Part shown: positions 38,170-47,851 of the stretch, piece after piece
Position numbering within the stretch: position 1 is the stretch's first letter
How the letters are laid out: each line of letters begins with the position of its first letter
Assembly: GCF_000986785.1 (NCBI RefSeq)
Contig: NZ_LAYY01000002.1
Span: forward strand, 180,474 to 244,473
Direction of reading: 5' to 3'
DNA from: Mesobacillus campisalis
Lineage (GTDB): Bacteria; Bacillota; Bacilli; Bacillales; Cytobacillaceae
DNA: 64,000 nucleotides
The notes under the pieces: generated by a model
What the model was told of the DNA's origin: nothing
Databases searched by the model: none
Seen by the model: only the letters and a program-made list of their open reading frames with translations
Made by a program: the position numbers and the translations under genes

Positions 38170-39228
38170 TTGTCCAGATTTTTCACGAAGAAGTCTTTGC
38201 TCGTTCTATTGGCTGTTTTGCTGATTGCCTTAATGGGATACATAATCCTTCCGGTATCGGTTCCGCTTATCTTTGCTTTCATAACTGCCCTGATTCTTGA
38301 ACCTGCTGTCCGGTCTCTGCAAAAGAGAAGCAGGATGGGCAGGAAATTTGCTGTCATCATTGTCTTTACTGCCTTTCTCGCCATGCTTGGCTTAACAGGA
38401 TACATTATAACGACCAAGGTCATTTCTGAAGCAATCAGCATAACAGAGAATGCTCCTCAATATATAAATGATCTAACCAGTCTTTGGGCTGAGGCCCAAG
38501 AGCAGTTTGTTGATGCCGCCAAGGAACTCCCCGATGAAATTATCAATGAAATAAATGTCCGTGGGGAAGAATTTCTCATTAGTGTGAGAAACTATCTGCT
38601 TGCATTTATCAATATTGACAATTTAAAGGCATTGCTCACCCATATCCCTAATTTTCTGATAAACTTCCTTTTCTATGTAATCGCATTGTTTCTCTTTTTG
38701 CTTGATTTACCTCGGCTGAGGGAAAAATTCTATGGGCACCTCCATATAAAAACGGCCGAAAAGGTAAATTTCATAACATCCCGCCTATCAAGTGTCGGCG
38801 TTGGTTTCTTTAAGGCTCAATTCCTTGTCAGTGTGATTATTTTCATCGTATCTTTGTTTGGGTTATGGCTTATTTTGCCTGAAGTAGCCTTAGTCATGTC
38901 ATTGGTAATATGGCTGATCGATTTCATTCCGATTCTTGGCTCCATCATCATATTAGGCCCATGGGCAGCATTTCATCTTTTGACGGGAGACATTGTCCTC
39001 GGTACAAAGCTGGCCATTCTCGCTTTAATCCTTCTGGTAATCAGGCGTACCGTCGAACCCAAAGTCATGGGAACACATATAGGACTGTCCCCGCTGCCCA
39101 CTTTTATTTCAATGTACCTTGGCCTTAAAATCCTTGGTGCTGCAGGCTTTATAATCGGCCCCATGCTCGTGATCATCTTTAATTCCGCCAAGGAAGCCGG
39201 AATGTTCAAAACCAATTTTACAATTTAA
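38170..39228 (+). CDS. AI-2E family transporter / sporulation integral membrane protein YtvI-like
   Basis: 352 aa polytopic membrane protein. Two N-terminal helix pairs, a soluble insert (about 90-150), then four or five helices with the family signature DFIPILGSIIILGPWA (near 250) and the C-terminal KILGAAGFIIGPMLVIIF. A well-formed sigma-E promoter makes a mother-cell sporulation role like that of YtvI likely (inference). TTG 38170 has AAAGGGAG 6 nt upstream. Confidence 0.85.
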   Translation: MSRFFTKKSLLVLLAVLLIALMGYIILPVSVPLIFAFITALILEPAVRSLQKRSRMGRKFAVIIVFTAFLAMLGLTGYIITTKVISEAISITENAPQYINDLTSLWAEAQEQFVDAAKELPDEIINEINVRGEEFLISVRNYLLAFINIDNLKALLTHIPNFLINFLFYVIALFLFLLDLPRLREKFYGHLHIKTAEKVNFITSRLSSVGVGFFKAQFLVSVIIFIVSLFGLWLILPEVALVMSLVIWLIDFIPILGSIIILGPWAAFHLLTGDIVLGTKLAILALILLVIRRTVEPKVMGTHIGLSPLPTFISMYLGLKILGAAGFIIGPMLVIIFNSAKEAGMFKTNFTI

Positions 39229-39244
39229 ACGGCCTTATTTTGCA

Positions 39245-39286
39245 AGAAAAGCCGAACCGGGTTAATTCCCGATTTCGGCTTTTTTC
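39245..39286. terminator. Bidirectional terminator between the YtvI-like and Eis-like genes
   Basis: AAAAGCCGAA...TTCGGCTTTT with an inner GGG/CCC stem; T runs on both strands. Confidence 0.85.
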
Positions 39287-39287
39287 T

Positions 39288-40463
39288 TTAAAAGAAGTCG
39301 TAAAAAAATGAAGAGAACGAGGGTAATTTACGGCTGAAGGCCTGGATATCCGATTCCGATCCTAGTATTTCCCCCATCTCCGACTGCTCTTCCATATTCC
39401 TGTATCCCAAAAGCAAGGCGCTTAATGAGTTAATGGTTAAGCGGAGCCCTTTCTGTGGAGGATAGGTGCATTGGCTGCCAGCTTTAGGCCCGAAGAATTT
39501 CACTTCGCCGTCCGCTATCAAATAGGTGCCCGTATTCCAAGGGGCTGCCTCGTCCGAAACATGGAGGAAGACTTGCTGATTTGTTTCCAGAAACGGATAC
39601 TGATTCAAAAATGATATGGCATCCACAATCCTGCCCATAAAATATGGAGAAAGTTCAACTTTTTGTTTTGGGTGCCCCAGAAAAAACGGCAACGGATCAT
39701 AAACGGAAGTAGTCACTTCAACCTTATCCACCATGGAATCATGCTGGCAAATAAAATTCCATAACTGTATGCGGGCAATATGATCGACAGCAACATATTC
39801 ATGAACATTCAACAGATTGTTTTTTAGTTTATATAATACATACCCTTTAGGTTCCTCATGTTCGTCATAATACACCGCGGCTGTCAAATCATGATATACA
39901 TGGTCAAGCCACCAATCCCGGGGACGAACTAGCATGCAGGAATACCTCTGGGCATATTGGTCATAGACTGCCTCTATGTCATGATTATGTGAAGCCTTTG
40001 TCAGCCTTTTTATGCTTCCTCCACCTGCTTCTTTAATCATGCGTAAGCTGCCTTTTTCAATGGTCACTTTTTTATAGTCGGAAATGATTTCCCAGCCAAA
40101 CCTCCGGTAGAAACCTATGTCAAAAGGATGCAGGAAGGATATGGACTGTCCTTTTCCCTTCATTTCCCTCAAAGCTTCGCTAATCAATTCCCTTACATGT
40201 CCTTGACGCCTGTACTCAGGGTAAGTCGCCACTCCGGCAATCCCGCCCATTTCCCACTCTTTGCTTCCAATCCAAACTTTTAATGGAAGGATATGAAGCT
40301 TGGCAGCAAGGTCTTCTCTTTCCCAAATCCCGAGTATGTGGTGCTTCTTCAACATTTCTTTTCTCTTTTCGATTTGGTCAGGAGGGACGTCATATTGAAA
40401 TGCATACTCGGAAAGCTTTATCGCTCTCTCAAAATCCTCCTCCTGAAGTCTCTTTATCTCCAT
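39288..40463 (-). CDS. Eis-like GNAT family N-acetyltransferase
   Basis: 391 aa. N-terminal GNAT domain with GIAGVATYPEYRRQGHVRELI (the RRQGHV acetyl-CoA loop near 83), then a second GNAT-like part and a C-terminal SCP2-like sterol carrier domain (FLHVSDEAAPWNTGTYLIADGEV). That three-part architecture is the Eis family, some of whose members acetylate aminoglycosides at several positions; the natural substrate is unknown. ATG 40463 has AGGGAGGA 7 nt upstream. Confidence 0.88.
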   Translation of the reverse strand: MEIKRLQEEDFERAIKLSEYAFQYDVPPDQIEKRKEMLKKHHILGIWEREDLAAKLHILPLKVWIGSKEWEMGGIAGVATYPEYRRQGHVRELISEALREMKGKGQSISFLHPFDIGFYRRFGWEIISDYKKVTIEKGSLRMIKEAGGGSIKRLTKASHNHDIEAVYDQYAQRYSCMLVRPRDWWLDHVYHDLTAAVYYDEHEEPKGYVLYKLKNNLLNVHEYVAVDHIARIQLWNFICQHDSMVDKVEVTTSVYDPLPFFLGHPKQKVELSPYFMGRIVDAISFLNQYPFLETNQQVFLHVSDEAAPWNTGTYLIADGEVKFFGPKAGSQCTYPPQKGLRLTINSLSALLLGYRNMEEQSEMGEILGSESDIQAFSRKLPSFSSFFYDFF

Positions 40464-40550
40464 ACGGTTTCCTCCCTGGCATTTATTCTCTCTGACAGAT
40501 TCGTTGTCTGGCCATTCATTTCCTTCTGAATGCAGCCTAACCTTATAAAT

Positions 40551-40576
40551 AAAAAATGCTGCCTCATGGCAGCATT
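40551..40576 (-). terminator. Intrinsic terminator after the DUF420 gene
   Basis: Minus-strand stem AAATGCTGCC/GGCAGCATTT, 4-nt loop, TTTTTTATTT. Confidence 0.85.
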
Positions 40577-40589
40577 TCACGGTCCAAAA

Positions 40590-41060
40590 TCAGCTCCCCA
40601 AAATAGCTTTTATTAGGGAAGTTGTCTCTCCACCCTTATAAAGAACATACAAAAGGAAATAGACGATTACGCCTGTGATGGCAGTGAAAAACCAGACAAT
40701 GCTCGTTATTGGGCCTAGTCTCCGGTGAAGAATCAATCTGTTCTTATACCCGCTCCACAGGGAAATGATTCCCAGTACAGCACCACTGGTAGCAAGGGTA
40801 ATATGGAAAATCAGAAATAACGTATAGTAAATTTTAATGTCATCAGGGCCCCCGAACGATGTATTTCCAATAAAAATGGTCCGGGAAGCATAAATGACAA
40901 AGAATATGACAGCAAAAATACCGGCAAGCGTCATTGTTTTCTTATGTGCGTCCAGTTTGCGCTGCGAGATTTGCCACCAGCCAATTGCAACACAAATTGC
41001 GCTTATTACAATAAATGTTGTACTGAGGGTAGGAAGGACAGGAAGGTTTTGCATACTCAT
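40590..41060 (-). CDS. ctaM: DUF420 family membrane protein, CtaM/YozB-like
   Basis: 156 aa, four to five membrane helices with conserved histidines (LDAHKKTM near 38, FHITLATSG near 88, LILHRRLGP near 113). DUF420 includes S. aureus CtaM, needed to mature heme A-containing cytochrome oxidase, and B. subtilis YozB. Lying directly downstream of ctaG supports the same job here. Symbol by homology to CtaM, not proven orthology. Confidence 0.8.
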   Translation of the reverse strand: MSMQNLPVLPTLSTTFIVISAICVAIGWWQISQRKLDAHKKTMTLAGIFAVIFFVIYASRTIFIGNTSFGGPDDIKIYYTLFLIFHITLATSGAVLGIISLWSGYKNRLILHRRLGPITSIVWFFTAITGVIVYFLLYVLYKGGETTSLIKAILGS

Positions 41061-41094
41061 TTTCCTCTCTCTATTGAATATCTATTTCTGTTTT

Positions 41095-42006
41095 TTATTC
41101 TGCAGGTCTTGGCGCCTGATACATGGTATATTCATCTTCAGCCGGTTCATTTTCCTGTTCGCTTCGGTACCATGAGAAAAAGGCATGAGCCAGGACAACA
41201 CCATAGACGATTTCCTGGATTATCTTCATTAGTACCCCTCCGAGCTGCTGATCTTCCAGCAGTGAAAGGGAACTGAACATTTCCGGGCCGCTCAGGTTCA
41301 ATCCTGCCAAGGTTGATGCAGGTACACAAAGTTCAAGCGCTTGAGCCCATGCCTGAGGATCTGAAAAGGTAGCGTAAAGGGAAGTGTTTGCAAAGATAAT
41401 CAAAGCACAGGCAGGTGTGATTAAAACACCATCGGCAAAAATATAGCCAACCTTTTTCAACCCGGATAATGTCTGGTGCTCAGGCAGAACATTTAGCAGC
41501 GGCCACCACATGGCGATGGCAAAGACGAATAGCATGGTAGTATAGGCTGCATGAAGCCACATATCGGTTTTCACCACATCAAAAATTAATGGGATATGGT
41601 AGAAGGAAAAGAATCCATTAAATAAAACCAGGGCAATAAGCGGTTTGGTCATAAACGCAAAGATCGGCTTAATGACCGGTTTATTTAAAACGCTTCTCCA
41701 AAGCCAATTGGGCATGCCAAGGATAAGGAACGGTGGGATTATCAGGTATAGTGCTGCCATTTGAATCATGTGGGCGTAAAACGTGATATGTCCTAATAAA
41801 TCAAGCGGCGACCCCTTCACCACATAAAGCAGGACGATTCCCACCGTAAAGAACGCAATCTGTTTTTTGGTTCCTCGTGTTCCTCCATCGAACCTTCGAT
41901 AGTGCTTAAGGACAATCAGATAGTAGGCAGCCAGAATCAACATGAGAGCCAGCAAATAAAAAGGGCTCCAATTGGCCCGAAAACCAAAAAGATCAAGAGA
42001 AAACAT
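41095..42006 (-). CDS. ctaG: Cytochrome c oxidase assembly factor CtaG
   Basis: 303 aa, about seven membrane helices; the caa3-type CtaG family, which is required for CuB insertion into subunit I of the caa3 oxidase in B. subtilis. Conserved histidines in FYAHMIQMAALYLIIPP near 80 and FSFYHIPLIFD near 133. ATG 42006 has GAGGTGA upstream. Separated from ctaF by a terminator and 245 bp. Confidence 0.93.
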   Translation of the reverse strand: MFSLDLFGFRANWSPFYLLALMLILAAYYLIVLKHYRRFDGGTRGTKKQIAFFTVGIVLLYVVKGSPLDLLGHITFYAHMIQMAALYLIIPPFLILGMPNWLWRSVLNKPVIKPIFAFMTKPLIALVLFNGFFSFYHIPLIFDVVKTDMWLHAAYTTMLFVFAIAMWWPLLNVLPEHQTLSGLKKVGYIFADGVLITPACALIIFANTSLYATFSDPQAWAQALELCVPASTLAGLNLSGPEMFSSLSLLEDQQLGGVLMKIIQEIVYGVVLAHAFFSWYRSEQENEPAEDEYTMYQAPRPAE

Positions 42007-42203
42007 AATTATCACCTCATAGGAAATAAGGAAGCATTATTTTCATTATACCTTTTCCGGCTGCAGCACCGCAATGAAAGCACCTATCTTTTAAAAGGAT
42101 GAAAAAACTTCCAAAGCTTACATTACAAGTTTTAAGCCGGTTACCTTGGCTAAACGTCCCGCTCCCGTTTCTATCATGGCGCTTGCCTTTTTTATAAAAC
42201 GAA

Positions 42204-42236
42204 GAAAAAACCGGCCGGTTAACAGCCGATTTTTTC
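42204..42236 (-). terminator. Intrinsic terminator after ctaF
   Basis: Minus-strand stem AAAAAATCGGC/GCCGGTTTTTT (one U-G pair), then T run. The rest of the 42,007-42,251 gap shows no gene. Confidence 0.8.
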
Positions 42237-42251
42237 CTAGGAAATAATAGA

Positions 42252-42587
42252 TTACCACCAGATGATTGTCGTGAAAGCCAGAATGGTCACAGCAGCCACT
42301 AGAACCCCTGAATAGAGGAAAAGCTGCACTGCCTCATGGCCTTTATGACTCATGTGCATAAAATAATACAATTGGAAAATTACCTGGACAACAGCCAAGA
42401 GAATGATAAACGGAGCAATAAACCAGCTTGAAAAGTCGCCGAAGCCCACTGCAGCGAACGCCATCAGCGTCAGGAAAATCATGAGAGAGAACGTGATAAC
42501 CTGGTATCTCATTTCCTCTGCATTCTTCCTGCGCCGGTATTCGATATCAACTCTTGGGTTACCGGTAGTTGGTTGTTGATTCGCCAT
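42252..42587 (-). CDS. ctaF: Cytochrome c oxidase subunit 4 (caa3, CtaF)
   Basis: Small subunit IVB of the caa3 oxidase, 111 aa, three membrane helices (about 29-48, 55-75, 88-108) with the HMSHKGHEA loop near 77. Starts one base after the ctaE stop, so it is translated as part of the operon. Confidence 0.95.
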   Translation of the reverse strand: MANQQPTTGNPRVDIEYRRRKNAEEMRYQVITFSLMIFLTLMAFAAVGFGDFSSWFIAPFIILLAVVQVIFQLYYFMHMSHKGHEAVQLFLYSGVLVAAVTILAFTTIIWW

Positions 42588-42588
42588 A

Positions 42589-43218
42589 TTATCCCACCAT
42601 TCCCATTAGATATACGACTGTAAAGATAAATACCCAAACTACGTCGATAAAATGCCAGTAAAGGCTGGCAACATAGAATTTTGGTGCCGTATAGAGGTCA
42701 AGTCCGCGCTTGGAGTTACGCACCATCAAGGTAATGAACCATGCAAGACCAAAAGCAACGTGTGCTCCGTGAAAGCCTACAAGTGTATAGAACGCAGAAC
42801 CAAAAGCACTGCTTGTAAATGTATGGTGGAACTCATGAACATAATGATTAAACTCATAGATTTCCAGCCCAAGGAATGCAAATCCAAGCAATACTGTTAT
42901 CCCCAGCCAAAGCTGCATCTTCTTAAAATCGAAATTTTTCATATGGTACATAGCGTACACACTTGTCAAAGAACTCGTTAATAGAATCATCGTCATCAAA
43001 AATACCAGCGGCATTTCGAATAGGTCTTTCGCAAGTGCATGGTCGGTACCCGGAACCTTATCCTTCAGTGCAAGGTAGGTCGCGAAGAGAGTGGCAAACA
43101 GCACCGTCTCTCCGCCCAGGAACAACCAAAAGCCCAAAAATTTGTTTTTCGCTTCAAGGGTAGATTTTTCAGGCGACGCAGGCCATGTTTCAGGTGTGAA
43201 TTTTTCTTCAGCTTGCAT
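42589..43218 (-). CDS. ctaE: Cytochrome c oxidase subunit 3 (caa3, CtaE)
   Basis: Subunit III, 209 aa, five membrane helices. Typical motifs FLGGETVLFATLFATYL near 33 and TLVGFHGAHVAFGL near 147, and the C-terminal YWHFIDVVWVFIF. Its ATG overlaps the ctaD stop by one base (TAATG). Confidence 0.97.
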   Translation of the reverse strand: MQAEEKFTPETWPASPEKSTLEAKNKFLGFWLFLGGETVLFATLFATYLALKDKVPGTDHALAKDLFEMPLVFLMTMILLTSSLTSVYAMYHMKNFDFKKMQLWLGITVLLGFAFLGLEIYEFNHYVHEFHHTFTSSAFGSAFYTLVGFHGAHVAFGLAWFITLMVRNSKRGLDLYTAPKFYVASLYWHFIDVVWVFIFTVVYLMGMVG

Positions 43219-45086
43219 TATGCCTTAACCCCCTTATCTTCATCTTCGAGTAAATCTTCTTTATGGATATGATAGCCATGGTCATCCTTTATCGAACGTA
43301 CCATCATCGAACCGAACGTGATGGCCAAACCGGCAATCAATACAGGAAGACCCCAGGCATGATCAACACGGTACATCACACCAAAAGCGGCAATGAATAA
43401 TCCTAAGGAAATCATGAATGGGATGAACGAATTATTCGGCATATGGATATCGCCAATTGGTTCGGCCGGTGTCATTTCTTTGTTCCCATTCATTTTTTCA
43501 ATCCAGTAAGGGTCCAAACCGCGTACCAATGGAAGCTGCTTAAAGTTGTAGAATGGCGGCGGGGATGGAAGAGCCCACTCAAGAGTACGGCCATCGCCCC
43601 ATGGGTCATTGCCAACCTTAACGTTTTTCACACTGGTAATAACAATATTGACAAGAAGTACAATCGTAGCAACAGCCATTAAAAAGGCCCCAATTGTCGA
43701 GATGAGGTTTCCAGTTTCCAGCCCCTGTCCTGGCAGGAATGTAAAGATACGGCGAGGCATACCTATCAGCCCAAGGAAATGCTGGATAAAGAAAGTAAGA
43801 TGGAAACCTATCAGGAATAGCCAGAAGGTTATTTTACCCAAAAGCTCATTTAGCATCGTACCAAACATTTTCGGCCAGTAAAAATGTGTTCCTGCAAGCA
43901 ATGCGAATACTACACCACCGACGATAACATAGTGGAAGTGTGCGACAACAAAGTAAGTATCGTGATACTGGTAGTCTGCAGCAGCCGCACCGAGCATAAC
44001 CCCGGTTACTCCTCCCATAACGAAAGAAGGAATAAATGCAACAGCATACAGCATTGGGGTTGTGAACTTAATGCTTCCGCCCCACATTGTAAAAATCCAG
44101 TTGAAAATTTTAATACCTGTCGGCACGGCGATGGCCATTGTTGCTACAGCAAAAATCGCGTTCGCAATCGGTCCAAGGCCAGTTGTGAACATATGGTGAG
44201 CCCAGACCATGAAACCAAGGAATCCAATCAGGACTGTAGCGAACACCATGGATGAATATCCGAAAAGACGTTTTCTAGAGAATGTCGCAAATATTTCCGA
44301 GAAAATTCCGAAAGAAGGCAAGATGAGAATATACACTTCAGGGTGCCCGAAAATCCAGAAAAGGTGTTCCCAAATAATAGTATTTCCGCCCATTGTATGG
44401 TCGAAGAAGTTCGCTCCGAACATGCGGTCAAACGTCAAAAAGAATACACCGATCGTTAATGGAGGGAACGCGAACAAAATGAGTGCTGATGCTACAAAAG
44501 TAGACCATGTGAACAGCGGCATGCGCATATAGGTCATCCCCGGCGCACGCATGTTAATGATTGTTACGAGGAAGTTAATCCCTCCGATAAGTGTTCCAAA
44601 ACCTGCAATCTGCAGCCCCAGTGCATAAAAATCGATTCCATGCCCTTCTGATGCCAAGGAAAGCGAAGCATAGGATGTCCAGCCTGCATCAGGCGCTCCG
44701 CCAAGGAACCATGAAAGGTTAAGGAAGATTCCGCCAAAGAAAAACAGCCAGAAACCCAGCGAGTTAAGGAACGGGAACGCCACGTCACGCGCACCGATTT
44801 GGAGCGGCATGACAGCATTCATAAATGCAAATAAAAGCGGCATGGCAGCAAGGAAAATCATTGTTGTTCCATGCATAGTAAGGATTTCGTTATAAAGACC
44901 CGCGCTTACAAAGTTATTGTTCGGTATTGCAAGCTGGATCCGGATGAACATTGCTTCCAATCCACCAAGGAGGAAGAAGAATCCACCGGCAATCAAGTAA
45001 AGAATGGCGATTTTTTTATGGTCTACCGTTGTCAGGTAGTCCCATATTACAGCGCCAACTCCTTTTTTCTGAGCATAGGTACTCAC
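43218..45086 (-). CDS. ctaD: Cytochrome c oxidase subunit 1 (caa3, CtaD)
   Basis: Catalytic heme-copper subunit, 622 aa, carrying low-spin heme a, heme a3 and CuB. The N-terminal MHGTTMIF gives a heme a histidine (near 71); WEHLFWIFGHPEVYILILP holds the CuB histidine cross-linked to tyrosine plus the YILILP strand; MVWAHHMFTTG gives the two further CuB histidines; VAHFHYVIVGG holds the heme a3 and heme a ligands. Second gene of ctaCDEF. Confidence 0.98.
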   Translation of the reverse strand: MSTYAQKKGVGAVIWDYLTTVDHKKIAILYLIAGGFFFLLGGLEAMFIRIQLAIPNNNFVSAGLYNEILTMHGTTMIFLAAMPLLFAFMNAVMPLQIGARDVAFPFLNSLGFWLFFFGGIFLNLSWFLGGAPDAGWTSYASLSLASEGHGIDFYALGLQIAGFGTLIGGINFLVTIINMRAPGMTYMRMPLFTWSTFVASALILFAFPPLTIGVFFLTFDRMFGANFFDHTMGGNTIIWEHLFWIFGHPEVYILILPSFGIFSEIFATFSRKRLFGYSSMVFATVLIGFLGFMVWAHHMFTTGLGPIANAIFAVATMAIAVPTGIKIFNWIFTMWGGSIKFTTPMLYAVAFIPSFVMGGVTGVMLGAAAADYQYHDTYFVVAHFHYVIVGGVVFALLAGTHFYWPKMFGTMLNELLGKITFWLFLIGFHLTFFIQHFLGLIGMPRRIFTFLPGQGLETGNLISTIGAFLMAVATIVLLVNIVITSVKNVKVGNDPWGDGRTLEWALPSPPPFYNFKQLPLVRGLDPYWIEKMNGNKEMTPAEPIGDIHMPNNSFIPFMISLGLFIAAFGVMYRVDHAWGLPVLIAGLAITFGSMMVRSIKDDHGYHIHKEDLLEDEDKGVKA

Positions 45087-45111
45087 AGTTTTACCTCCCT
45101 TAAGTCCCCTA

Positions 45112-46179
45112 TTATTCTTGGACCTTTAAGCCCATTAGGTATTCAGTAACCGCATCAATCTCTTCGTCGGACAGGTCGTATTTGCCTGTCATCTTGTTTC
45201 CTGGCTTGATTGCTTCAGGGTCTTTAAGCCATTTTTTTATGTTTTCTTCATTGTTTTCAAGTATACCGGCAACTAGTGTGCGGTTTCCAAAGTCGGTGAG
45301 GTTTGGACCCATCCGGGCTGCCTCAGGAGTTGTATTTGCAGGTGTTACAGCATGGCAGCCGATACAGCTGTTGTTGAAGACTTCCTGTCCAGCTTGTGCT
45401 TCTGCTGTCTCAGCCTGTACAGGCTCAGTCACCGCTTTCATATCTGTTACCCACTGGTCAAATTCGGCACGTGGAAGCGCCTTGACCTTAAAGTCCATCA
45501 ATGCATGGGAAGGTCCGCAAAGCTCGGCACATTTCCCATAGAAAATCCTCCCCGCTTCATCGGCTGCTGCATCATCGAAGTTCAGCCAGAAGCGATTGAT
45601 GTTTTCAGTGTTCGTATCCATTTTTCCGCCAACAGAAGGAATCCAGAATGAGTGCTTAACATCGGATGCGATCAAGTTGAAATAAACTTTTTCATCTGTA
45701 GGGACAATCAAATCCTGGCTGGTGACAATCTCCTCATTTGGATATTCAAACTCCCACCAGTAAAGGTTCGCACGGACATTGACGACCAATGCATCGGTTT
45801 TTCCATCCTCGTTCTTCTCGTCCATCGGAGACACATCGGCGAGCTTAAATGTAGCTGCGACAGTCGGAATGGCCAGAACGAAAACCAAAAGAATCGGGAT
45901 GGCAGTCCAAATGATTTCAAGTTTATGGCTGCCTTCCACCTGTTTTGGGATCTCATTCTCGCTCTTCCGGCGGAAACGAGTGATAGCAATGATAAATAAT
46001 ACAGTTACGATTACGATAACCCCAACCATGATGGCTGTACTGAGCAACATGAGATCAAATTGCAATTGAGCAACTTCACCCGCTGGCTGCAGTGCAGACA
46101 GAAAAGGTTCTCCGCAGCCGGCCAAAAGGGCCATCACTGCAAATAACGGTAGCAGACGCCATTTCGCAAGCCTTTTCAT
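45112..46179 (-). CDS. ctaC: Cytochrome c oxidase subunit 2 with cytochrome c domain (CtaC)
   Basis: 355 aa lipoprotein: lipobox LLAGC (cysteine 22), two membrane helices, cupredoxin domain with the CuA site CAELCGPSHALM, and a fused C-terminal cytochrome c (CIGCH heme site, methionine ligand in NKMTGKYDLSD). The fusion defines a caa3 oxidase that takes electrons from cytochrome c. ATG 46179 fits the signal peptide; ribosome-binding site spacing (GAGGGG, about 13 nt) is loose, and TTG 46191 is an alternative. Confidence 0.96.
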   Translation of the reverse strand: MKRLAKWRLLPLFAVMALLAGCGEPFLSALQPAGEVAQLQFDLMLLSTAIMVGVIVIVTVLFIIAITRFRRKSENEIPKQVEGSHKLEIIWTAIPILLVFVLAIPTVAATFKLADVSPMDEKNEDGKTDALVVNVRANLYWWEFEYPNEEIVTSQDLIVPTDEKVYFNLIASDVKHSFWIPSVGGKMDTNTENINRFWLNFDDAAADEAGRIFYGKCAELCGPSHALMDFKVKALPRAEFDQWVTDMKAVTEPVQAETAEAQAGQEVFNNSCIGCHAVTPANTTPEAARMGPNLTDFGNRTLVAGILENNEENIKKWLKDPEAIKPGNKMTGKYDLSDEEIDAVTEYLMGLKVQE

Positions 46180-46291
46180 AATTTTCTTCAAACCCCTCTT
46201 TCGTAAAGAATTCATTATATGATTCTGAAAATAATATATGGATAAATTCTCTCCAGGATGGACCCGAAGAGAAAGTCCTAACTTATGTGTG

Positions 46292-47230
46292 TTAAATCAA
46301 GGTGACAATCACCATTGCAACGAAAAGAATCGTGAGATATTGCAGGGAATAGACAAACATCAGTTTCGCCCATATTATATCATCCTTAAACTTTCGGGCA
46401 TACACTCCCAGGGCCAGCCAGCCAATATTCAACGCTGTTGCCAGCACAAGGAACGGAATCCCCAGTTCTGTTAGCAGGAACGGCAGCGGCAGCAGGGCTG
46501 TAACCCACAAAACAATCGATTGTTTTGTCTTTTTGAATCCTTTAACCACTGGAAGCATTGGAATGTTTGCTGCACGGTATTCCTCCGCCCTTCTCATCGC
46601 AAGTGCATAGAAATGTGGCGGCTGCCAAATGAACATAATGAGAAACAGCACCCAGGCCATGACGTCAAGATTCCCGTCAACAGCGGCCCACCCAATTAAT
46701 GGGGGAACTGCACCAGAGACGCTTCCGACAATCGTATTCGAGACATGCAGGCGTTTGGACCACATCGAGTAGAGGACAACATAGCTGAAAACGCCAATCA
46801 ATCCAATGACACCTGCCGTTACAGTGGTCATGAAAAGAAGAAGTGAACCAATTCCAACCAGCAGGAAACCGAGCACCATTACTTTTACAGGCTCCACTTT
46901 CCCGGTGACTGTAGGTCGCCCTTTCGTTCTTTCCATCAAATGATCGATGTCACGGTCAATATAATTATTCAAGCTGCATGACCCGGCAATAATCAGGGAT
47001 GATCCAATCAAGGTCAGAAATACAATATCCAGATTATCCAGGAAGCGCAAACCACTGAAATGGAGCGCGAGCCAAACCCCTGTAAAGGTTGTTATTGCAT
47101 TGGAATTAACAATGCCGATTTTAATCAGGGCAAGGAAATCCTTCCATGCAGAAGTTTCGCCGACACCTGCTTCAAGGGTCTTTGGGCCGCCATCCACCAC
47201 AGCTTCGCTGTAGGCTTTCGGACTCGACAT
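46292..47230 (-). CDS. ctaB: Protoheme IX farnesyltransferase (heme O synthase, CtaB)
   Basis: Membrane UbiA-family prenyltransferase turning heme B into heme O. 312 aa, about nine helices. First aspartate-rich motif [19 protein letters not shown] (N-x3-D-x3-D near 87); [18 protein letters not shown] near 200. AAAGGAGGA lies just before the ATG. Works with the divergent CtaA to supply heme A. Confidence 0.97.
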   Translation of the reverse strand: MSSPKAYSEAVVDGGPKTLEAGVGETSAWKDFLALIKIGIVNSNAITTFTGVWLALHFSGLRFLDNLDIVFLTLIGSSLIIAGSCSLNNYIDRDIDHLMERTKGRPTVTGKVEPVKVMVLGFLLVGIGSLLLFMTTVTAGVIGLIGVFSYVVLYSMWSKRLHVSNTIVGSVSGAVPPLIGWAAVDGNLDVMAWVLFLIMFIWQPPHFYALAMRRAEEYRAANIPMLPVVKGFKKTKQSIVLWVTALLPLPFLLTELGIPFLVLATALNIGWLALGVYARKFKDDIIWAKLMFVYSLQYLTILFVAMVIVTLI

Positions 47231-47390
47231 TCTATATCCTCCTTTATATCAAATATAACTCCACAAAAGGTCTAGCCATCTATACGTACACTAAGCTAGT
47301 TATTACTATATTCATCATGGAAAAGGTGATAAATGTTTGCGTAGAAAAATAAACACTCCTGATGTATATTAAATCACACTTTAACTAGTT

Positions 47391-47432
47391 TTTGTGAATT
47401 TTTTTTGAACAAAATGTAGATGTTTTGTGACA
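47391..47432 (+). promoter_or_regulatory. ResD-like boxes in the ctaA/ctaB divergent region
   Basis: Exact TTTGTGAAT at 47391-47399 and TTTGTGACA (7 of 9) at 47424-47432. TTTGTGAAT is the ResD recognition motif, and ResD controls ctaA in B. subtilis. They lie about 160-200 bp upstream of ctaB and 420 bp upstream of ctaA. Confidence 0.4.
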
Positions 47433-47565
47433 AGACGGTTAAATGCAGCTGCCTGTAAAGCCTGAGTCAATTTTCCTCCTTCATTAGAAGAGAACATCTA
47501 TTAAAACTAATATTTATGCCGGTGAAAATTATGTATTTTCCAATAATATTTAACTTTCTTAAGTA

Positions 47566-47787
47566 TTATTCATTTTTAGTTTCCAGCCTATCCTCCCTGT
47601 TTACCTTATTACTATCAAAACTGGGAGAAACAAGCAACTCTTTTGACTCGGCCATCCCTATATTTGAGTATTGAATAATACCGCGGGATTGTGTACTATC
47701 GATAAGTATGGAGCCTAACTTCCTTGTCCTTTTATTCGAAAACTCGATATGATGGATAGGGACGGACTCCTTCAAACACATCAACAT
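47566..47787 (-). CDS. Possible small hypothetical protein (73 aa)
   Basis: Doubtful gene in the 620-bp ctaA/ctaB gap. No convincing ribosome-binding site before ATG 47787. The stretch LGSILIDSTQSRGIIQY has the strand pattern seen in GerPA/GerPF-type spore germination proteins, but the family's conserved FGD is lacking, so I do not assign a function. The rest of the gap shows only the ResD-like boxes. Confidence 0.25.
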   Translation of the reverse strand: MLMCLKESVPIHHIEFSNKRTRKLGSILIDSTQSRGIIQYSNIGMAESKELLVSPSFDSNKVNREDRLETKNE

Positions 47788-47851
47788 TCATTATAATTGC
47801 ATACGGACCATATGACAACTCATCGAATTACTAAACAAGCAGGTGACTAAA

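Noticed and set aside
42082..42190. 32-codon frame in the ctaF/ctaG gap
   Set aside because: Purine-rich stretch abuts the ATG with no spacing; the product looks random.
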